From Bacillus alkalicellulosilyticus (GTDB lineage: Bacteria; Bacillota; Bacilli; Bacillales; Bacillaceae_F), in the NCBI RefSeq assembly GCF_002019795.1, contig NZ_KV917381.1:2167210-2231209 (forward strand): a stretch of 64,000 nucleotides of DNA. Direction: 5' to 3'. Both the position numbers and the translations under genes were made by a program. Positions 60,174 through 64,000 of the stretch are shown piece by piece (positions within the stretch are counted from its first letter, which is position 1; the number at the start of each line of letters is the position of its first letter). The notes below the pieces were generated by a model. That model did not search any database, was not told where the DNA came from, and was given only the letters and a program-made list of their open reading frames with translations.

Positions 60174-60320
60174 TTACATCCTTACTATTTCTTCAAGGTT
60201 CGAAATGGTCTTATCAGGTAGTATACCAAGTTGCTCAAATCGTTGGTTTGCACGATTTATCCAGCATTTGTAAACCCAAACTCTTATTGCATACATTATT
60301 ATCCATGTTTCTGCTTACAT
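60174..60320 (-). pseudogene. Small ORF with stop at codon two (possible remnant)
   Basis: AAGGAG sits before ATG 60320, which is followed at once by TAA. The same frame then stays open: GCA GAA ACA TGG..., with an in-frame ATG at 60296 giving MYAIRVWVYKCWINRANQRF and ending LEEIVRM. The last part looks protein-like (NQRFEQLGILPDKTISNLEE). It could be a small gene inactivated by a stop or a 40-aa gene starting at 60296 with no ribosome binding site. No family recognised. Confidence 0.35.
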
Positions 60321-60366
60321 AAGCTCCTTAAATTAACTAAAAATAAACTGAAAGGAGTTGATAAAG

Positions 60367-60546
60367 ATGGGTCGTGCGCATAATCAAAAAGCAAGAGATA
60401 AAAATCAAGGTAAATTGCCGCAAACACCTAGAAAAGATATTAACACTGATGATTCTGATTTAGAGTTAGCGAAAGAATTAGATGACCGGTATGAACTTAA
60501 AGCTAGACAGGGATTTGGTCCATTAGAGCTTAAACGAAAAGAATAG
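60367..60546 (+). CDS. yfhD: YfhD-family small protein
   Basis: Conserved small soluble protein of 59 aa of Bacillaceae, with the opening MGRAHNQKARDKNQGKLPQT typical of YfhD. It is highly charged and probably disordered. Start ATG 60367 has AAAGGAG with 9 nt spacing; a TTG nine bases before is not needed. Function unknown. A repeat unit (copy C) begins about 65 nt past the stop. Confidence 0.85.
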   Translation: MGRAHNQKARDKNQGKLPQTPRKDINTDDSDLELAKELDDRYELKARQGFGPLELKRKE

Positions 60547-60610
60547 ACTAAGTACTAAAGGACTTACTGCTCAAAAAGGAGACGGAACGGAACGTAACTA
60601 GCTAAAATAC

Positions 60611-60747
60611 ATGCACTGGCTCCACTCGCCACAAAGCAAGTTGTGAGAAACCCACTCACAATTTGTTTTAAAAGAAGGTGGCGGTTCCGCTCGTTGTTTA
60701 AGAGGGTGTGACAAAAGGTTTAACAACCTTTCGTTCCACCCTCTTAC
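60611..60747 (+). repeat. Composite intergenic repeat, copy C
   Basis: Third long copy, with the same block order as copy A: TGGCTCCACTCGCCACAAAG, the GTTGTGAGAAACCCACTCA block with its hairpin, AAGAAGGTGGCGGTTCCGCTC, then a hairpin built on AGAGGGTGTGACAAAAGGTT / AACCTTTCGTTCCACCCTCT. It occupies the space between yfhD and the uxuA operon end. Confidence 0.85.
60701..60744 (-). terminator. Hairpin ending the uronate operon
   Basis: Near-perfect 20-bp stem (60701-60720 with 60725-60744) with a 4-nt loop inside repeat copy C, 5 nt past the uxuA stop. Confidence 0.8.
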
Positions 60748-60749
60748 TA

Positions 60750-61817
60750 TTACTTATTTTTTAGTCGTTCAAGTGAATCCCAAATGCCCCATAAATACAT
60801 AATTCCAAGTCCCCTGTCATACAAACCATACCCTGGTCTACACACTTCGTCCCATATATGTCTTCCGTGGTCTGGTCTTGCATACCCAGTAAAGCCTGTA
60901 TCATGATAGGCTTTCATGATCTCAAATATATCAACTGTCCCATCCTGTGTTCTATGAGACGTTTCAATGAAATCTCCATTTTCATACACGCGAACATTGC
61001 GAATATGAGCAAATGGGATTCGGTCTGAAAACTCTCGCACCATATCTGCTACATCATTTTCAGGATTTGACCCTAATGAGCCACTGCATAGTGTAATTCC
61101 GTTATATGGATTATCAACAAGCTTTAAAATTCGAGCGATGTTCTCTTTGTTAATGACAATTCGCGGCAATCCGAAAATTGGATATGGCGGGTCGTCAGGG
61201 TGAATACCCATTTTAATATTATGCTTTTCGGCAACTGGGATAATCTCTTCTAAAAAGTATTGTAGGTTATTCCATAAATCTTCTGTTGAAACGTCTTTGT
61301 ACGCTTCAAATAATAAGGTGAGATGAGCTAAACGCTCTGGCTCCCATCCAGGTAACGTCATATCAGAGTTTTCACTTATTTTTTTCACTAAGTCTAGTGG
61401 GTCAATATCTTTAATCTTAGACCCTTCATAGAAAAGTGCCGTTGAGCCGTCCTCAAGCTCTTTAAATAAATCAGTCCGTAACCAATCAAACACAGGCATA
61501 AAGTTATAACAAATGACCTTTACCCCAACTTGAGCTAATTTTTCGATTGTTTTTTTATAGTTTTCTATGTATGTATCACGTGAAGGTAATCCTAATTTAA
61601 TATCTTCATGGACATTTACACTTTCCACAACATCAATGTTTAAATTATATTTATCAGCTTGTTCTTTAACTTCTTGAATTTTTTCCATCGGCCATTCCTC
61701 GCCAGCAGGAACATCATGTAGAGCCCAAACAATCCCTTCAACCCCAGGGATTTGACCAATATGTTTTAAGGATACTGTATCGTTTCCTTCACCAAACCAT
61801 CTAAATACCATTCTCAT
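60750..61817 (-). CDS. uxuA: Mannonate dehydratase
   Basis: Xylose-isomerase-fold enzyme of 355 aa that turns D-mannonate into 2-keto-3-deoxygluconate. Seen: MVFRWFGEGNDTVSLKHIGQ at the start, VKVICYNFMPVFDWLRTDL near 105-125, KMGIHPDDPPYPIFGLPRI near 205-222 with His/Asp ligands, and the C-terminal GYARPDHGRHIW with another His. Mn2+-dependent in this family. ATG 61817 after AAAGGAG. It ends the four-gene hexuronate operon and follows eda by 27 nt. Confidence 0.93.
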   Translation of the reverse strand: MRMVFRWFGEGNDTVSLKHIGQIPGVEGIVWALHDVPAGEEWPMEKIQEVKEQADKYNLNIDVVESVNVHEDIKLGLPSRDTYIENYKKTIEKLAQVGVKVICYNFMPVFDWLRTDLFKELEDGSTALFYEGSKIKDIDPLDLVKKISENSDMTLPGWEPERLAHLTLLFEAYKDVSTEDLWNNLQYFLEEIIPVAEKHNIKMGIHPDDPPYPIFGLPRIVINKENIARILKLVDNPYNGITLCSGSLGSNPENDVADMVREFSDRIPFAHIRNVRVYENGDFIETSHRTQDGTVDIFEIMKAYHDTGFTGYARPDHGRHIWDEVCRPGYGLYDRGLGIMYLWGIWDSLERLKNK

Positions 61818-61844
61818 TTGATTCCACTCTCCTTTTTTTAGAAA

Positions 61845-62489
61845 TTACGCTCTAGCTTCACGTACGATATCAACATATTGTTTTGCAAGTCGAGTGACTT
61901 CTTTAAAATCACCAACTTTAGCTGGTTTTGCAAGGTCGCTACCGATTCCAATGGCAACCGCTCCGTTTTCAATCCACTCTTTTGCATTATGTATGTTAAT
62001 ACCGCCTGTTGGCATGATGTTGACTTGTGGCATTGGTCCTTTTACAGAATTAATCATCGATGGAGAATAGTTGTTACCTGGGAACAGCTTTACGATATCT
62101 ACTCCGTATTCCATCGCTGTTTTCATTTCTGTAATCGTCATACAACCTGCCATGTAAGGAATTTGATATCGGTTACATAACTTTGCTGTTTCTTTGTCAA
62201 AACATGGACTGACGATATACGTTGCCCCAGCTAAAATGGCAATTCTTGCCGTTTCACTATCAAGCACACTTCCTGCTCCAATTAATAAATCTTGAAATTC
62301 AGGTCTTTTCTTTAATGAAGTAATCACATCAGCAGCCCCTGGAACCGTTAATGTTACTTCTATTGCTTTCATTCCGCCTTCAATACAAGCACTTGCAGTA
62401 TTGATTGCTTCCTCTTCACTTTCAGCACGAATGACAGCGACAACTCCAGATTCTACGATGTCTTGAATAGTTTTTATTTTTTGGATCAT
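61845..62489 (-). CDS. eda: 2-keto-3-deoxy-6-phosphogluconate aldolase
   Basis: Class I aldolase of 214 aa splitting KDPG to pyruvate and glyceraldehyde-3-phosphate. The catalytic Glu lies in AIEVTLTVP and the Schiff-base Lys in DIVKLFPGN near residue 128. The C-terminal NIMPTGGINIHNAKEWI carries the phosphate-binding part. Start ATG 62489 (MIQKIKT) follows AGAGGAGAAC. It lies between kdgK and uxuA in the operon. Confidence 0.93.
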   Translation of the reverse strand: MIQKIKTIQDIVESGVVAVIRAESEEEAINTASACIEGGMKAIEVTLTVPGAADVITSLKKRPEFQDLLIGAGSVLDSETARIAILAGATYIVSPCFDKETAKLCNRYQIPYMAGCMTITEMKTAMEYGVDIVKLFPGNNYSPSMINSVKGPMPQVNIMPTGGINIHNAKEWIENGAVAIGIGSDLAKPAKVGDFKEVTRLAKQYVDIVREARA

Positions 62490-62516
62490 GATTAGTTCTC
62501 CTCTTTTCACTTATTT

Positions 62517-63467
62517 TTATCGGTCAATAAATTGTTTTTCTCCTAAAGCTACTAGCACCTCGTCTAAGTAAGGTAGCCCCTCATTATCTCCACTTACACT
62601 AACGACTAATGAACCAATTGTATTTGCAAAGTAAAGAGATTTGGCTAGAGACCATCCTTGTAGAACCCCATAAACAAAACCCGCATCAAACCCATCACCA
62701 GCACCAACTGTATCTACGACTTTTTTAGGAACAACAGGGGCTGCTTCAATTTGCTCGCCATTATGGTACCCAATCGAGCCCTTCTCGCCTAATTTAATGG
62801 CAACATAGGAGATTCCTAGCTTCTTACAATGTTCAATAATCTCTTCAGGGTCACTTGTCCCTAGTAATATCTCTGCTTCCTCTAATCCTGTTAAAAAGAT
62901 ATCCACATGAGGCAAATAACCAGAAAGTACCTTTTTCGCTTGTTCTTTACTCCAAAGCTTTAAACGGATGTTCGGGTCAAATGATATGAGAAGATTTTGT
63001 TTTTTTGCTTCAGAAATCGCTTCATGAACTATTTCCTCATTCTTTTCAGCTATGGCAGAAAACACGCCTGTGATATGAAGTAATTTGGCATTCTCAAAAA
63101 ATGAACTCTTGATACTCTCTTTTGAGAGTGTTGTGATTGGTGAATTAAATCGATAGTAAAATGTACTTCCGTCTCCACCTTCACGTATTTCTTTGAAATT
63201 TAAAGATGTCGGATAACCGTCGACCAACTTAACTTCGGACACATCAATGCCTTCACCACGAACGAAATTAAAAATATGCTTTCCAAACTCATCGTTACCG
63301 AGTCTGCTAATCCAGCCAGTATGTAATCCTAATCTTGAACATCCAATCGCAAAATTTAATTCTGCGCCTCCCACTTTTCGTTCAAAAGTTTGAACAAACC
63401 GCATAGGACCGGTTGTACTGGGATTAAAGGTAATCATTGCATCACCAATTGTAATTACGTCTTTCAT
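62517..63467 (-). CDS. kdgK: 2-keto-3-deoxygluconokinase
   Basis: PfkB-family sugar kinase of 316 aa that phosphorylates 2-keto-3-deoxygluconate. The N-terminal GGAELNFAIGCSRLG is the sugar-binding region and the C-terminal DTVGAGDGFDAGFVYG holds the catalytic Asp (about residue 254). Start ATG 63467 (MKDVITIGDAM); AGAGG lies nine nt upstream. Its start overlaps the regulator gene end by 26 nt, so the two are coupled. It precedes eda by 27 nt. Confidence 0.92.
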   Translation of the reverse strand: MKDVITIGDAMITFNPSTTGPMRFVQTFERKVGGAELNFAIGCSRLGLHTGWISRLGNDEFGKHIFNFVRGEGIDVSEVKLVDGYPTSLNFKEIREGGDGSTFYYRFNSPITTLSKESIKSSFFENAKLLHITGVFSAIAEKNEEIVHEAISEAKKQNLLISFDPNIRLKLWSKEQAKKVLSGYLPHVDIFLTGLEEAEILLGTSDPEEIIEHCKKLGISYVAIKLGEKGSIGYHNGEQIEAAPVVPKKVVDTVGAGDGFDAGFVYGVLQGWSLAKSLYFANTIGSLVVSVSGDNEGLPYLDEVLVALGEKQFIDR

Positions 63468-64000
63468 TGGTATCATCCTCTCTACCTTTTTGGAAATAAT
63501 CAGGGTATTTCTTAACTAACTCCTTCATATCAACCGTGACTCCTTTTAAGTGAACTCGAACTGCTTTTTCGGCACGGTCTGGATTCTGCTCTTTTATCGA
63601 TTCAACTATTTCTTGATGTTCTTTCAGTAAGTTGTCTGTATTTAAATTCTCAAACAAGCTTAAAAAGCGAATTCGACTAAAATTTAAAGTCATCATATTT
63701 TGGATCGCATCCCAAACTTTCGACTTATGGCAAATGGAAAAAATCAATGCATGGAATTGTTCATCTAATTCAAAAAATCTCTCGAAATCTTTTTCATTTG
63801 AGGCTAGCCTTTGTAACGAGACATTTGACGTTAAGGAAATTAAACCCTGTTCAGTAACCATCTCGCACGCCAGTCTGGTTGTCGCCACTTCAAGATGCTC
63901 TCTCATAAATCTTGTTTCTTCGAGATGGTCTAAATCTATCTTAGAAACAACTGACCCTTTTTGTGGGAATACGGTTACAAGTTCTTCCTGTGAAAGACGT
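63442..64000 (-). CDS. FadR/GntR-family regulator, start outside window
   Basis: Regulator with the frame open to the right edge. The visible part starts RLSQEELVTVFPQKGSVVSK, the linker after the winged HTH of GntR-type repressors, and continues with an FCD domain of about 150 aa (TRFMREHLEVATTRLACEM, FFELDEQFHALIF, EIVESIKEQNPDRAEKAVRVHLKGV) with His and Asp ligands for a metal. The DNA-binding helices lie outside the window. FCD regulators of the UxuR/KdgR-like group control hexuronate genes, and it overlaps kdgK, so it probably represses this operon. Confidence 0.88.
   Translation of the reverse strand, partial: RLSQEELVTVFPQKGSVVSKIDLDHLEETRFMREHLEVATTRLACEMVTEQGLISLTSNVSLQRLASNEKDFERFFELDEQFHALIFSICHKSKVWDAIQNMMTLNFSRIRFLSLFENLNTDNLLKEHQEIVESIKEQNPDRAEKAVRVHLKGVTVDMKELVKKYPDYFQKGREDDTNERRNYNW

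Overview
The window is AT-rich, gene-dense chromosomal DNA from a Bacillaceae-type Firmicute. It has strong Shine-Dalgarno sites, frequent TTG/GTG starts, many intrinsic terminators, a T-box leader, a ZTP riboswitch, YfhD- and YjcD-like genes, and lipoproteins with classical lipoboxes. The species cannot be fixed from the sequence. No rRNA, tRNA, CRISPR array, prophage or complete insertion sequence was seen. Genes at both edges are cut: an amidase at the left and a FadR/GntR-type regulator at the right.

Layout. 0-3.6 kb: amidase, a small ORF cassette bounded by a perfect 14-bp inverted repeat, and an orphan EcsB-like permease. 3.7-6.25 kb: two DJ-1/PfpI genes around a WYL regulator, led by a ZTP riboswitch with its own promoter and terminator. 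6.5-13 kb: lipoproteins, a kinase-fold protein, GNAT, CD3324-like, DinB-like and VanZ-like proteins, and an RtcB RNA ligase. 13-18.6 kb: a persulfide/reactive-sulfur regulon of eight genes (TusA, rhodaneses, persulfide dioxygenase-like, DsrE, CstR, SulP) with at least four similar operator-like palindromes. 18.6-28.7 kb: small genes, a coiled-coil membrane protein, VOC enzymes, an SDR, an MltG-like/SwrB-like pair, a YjcD-like helicase and an M50-like protease. 28.8-31.4 kb: a GH27 enzyme, then a macrolide 2'-phosphotransferase preceded by an ErmD-leader-like 15-residue peptide and an intrinsic terminator.

31.6-49.9 kb: a two-unit membrane protein, HAD phosphatase, ArgS with T-box, assorted acetyltransferase, methyltransferase and phosphatase genes, a beta-lactamase-fold hydrolase, an SMP-30 protein, an iron alcohol dehydrogenase with a cre-like site, two frameshifted genes (DUF4259 and a GNAT), a glutathionyl-hydroquinone-reductase-like protein, a GH3 NagZ-like enzyme and a secreted nuclease. 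50-64 kb: a secreted SpoIID/SH3 wall protein, a TIGR01777 epimerase, the GlcNAc PTS transporter, a UbiD decarboxylase, a membrane PAS-GGDEF-EAL protein, YfhD, and a hexuronate operon (regulator, kdgK, eda, uxuA).

Most notable is the mph attenuator at 31.14-31.43 kb. The leader peptide carries the RLR macrolide-arrest motif and a TLNQ tail like ErmDL. It sits upstream of a terminator and a long-range inverted repeat, which suggests drug-induced antitermination of a chromosomal macrolide kinase. Second is the ZTP riboswitch in front of a DJ-1/PfpI-WYL operon, an unexpected target for a folate/purine alarmone. A composite intergenic repeat family, with four copies or partial copies here, links several gene ends.
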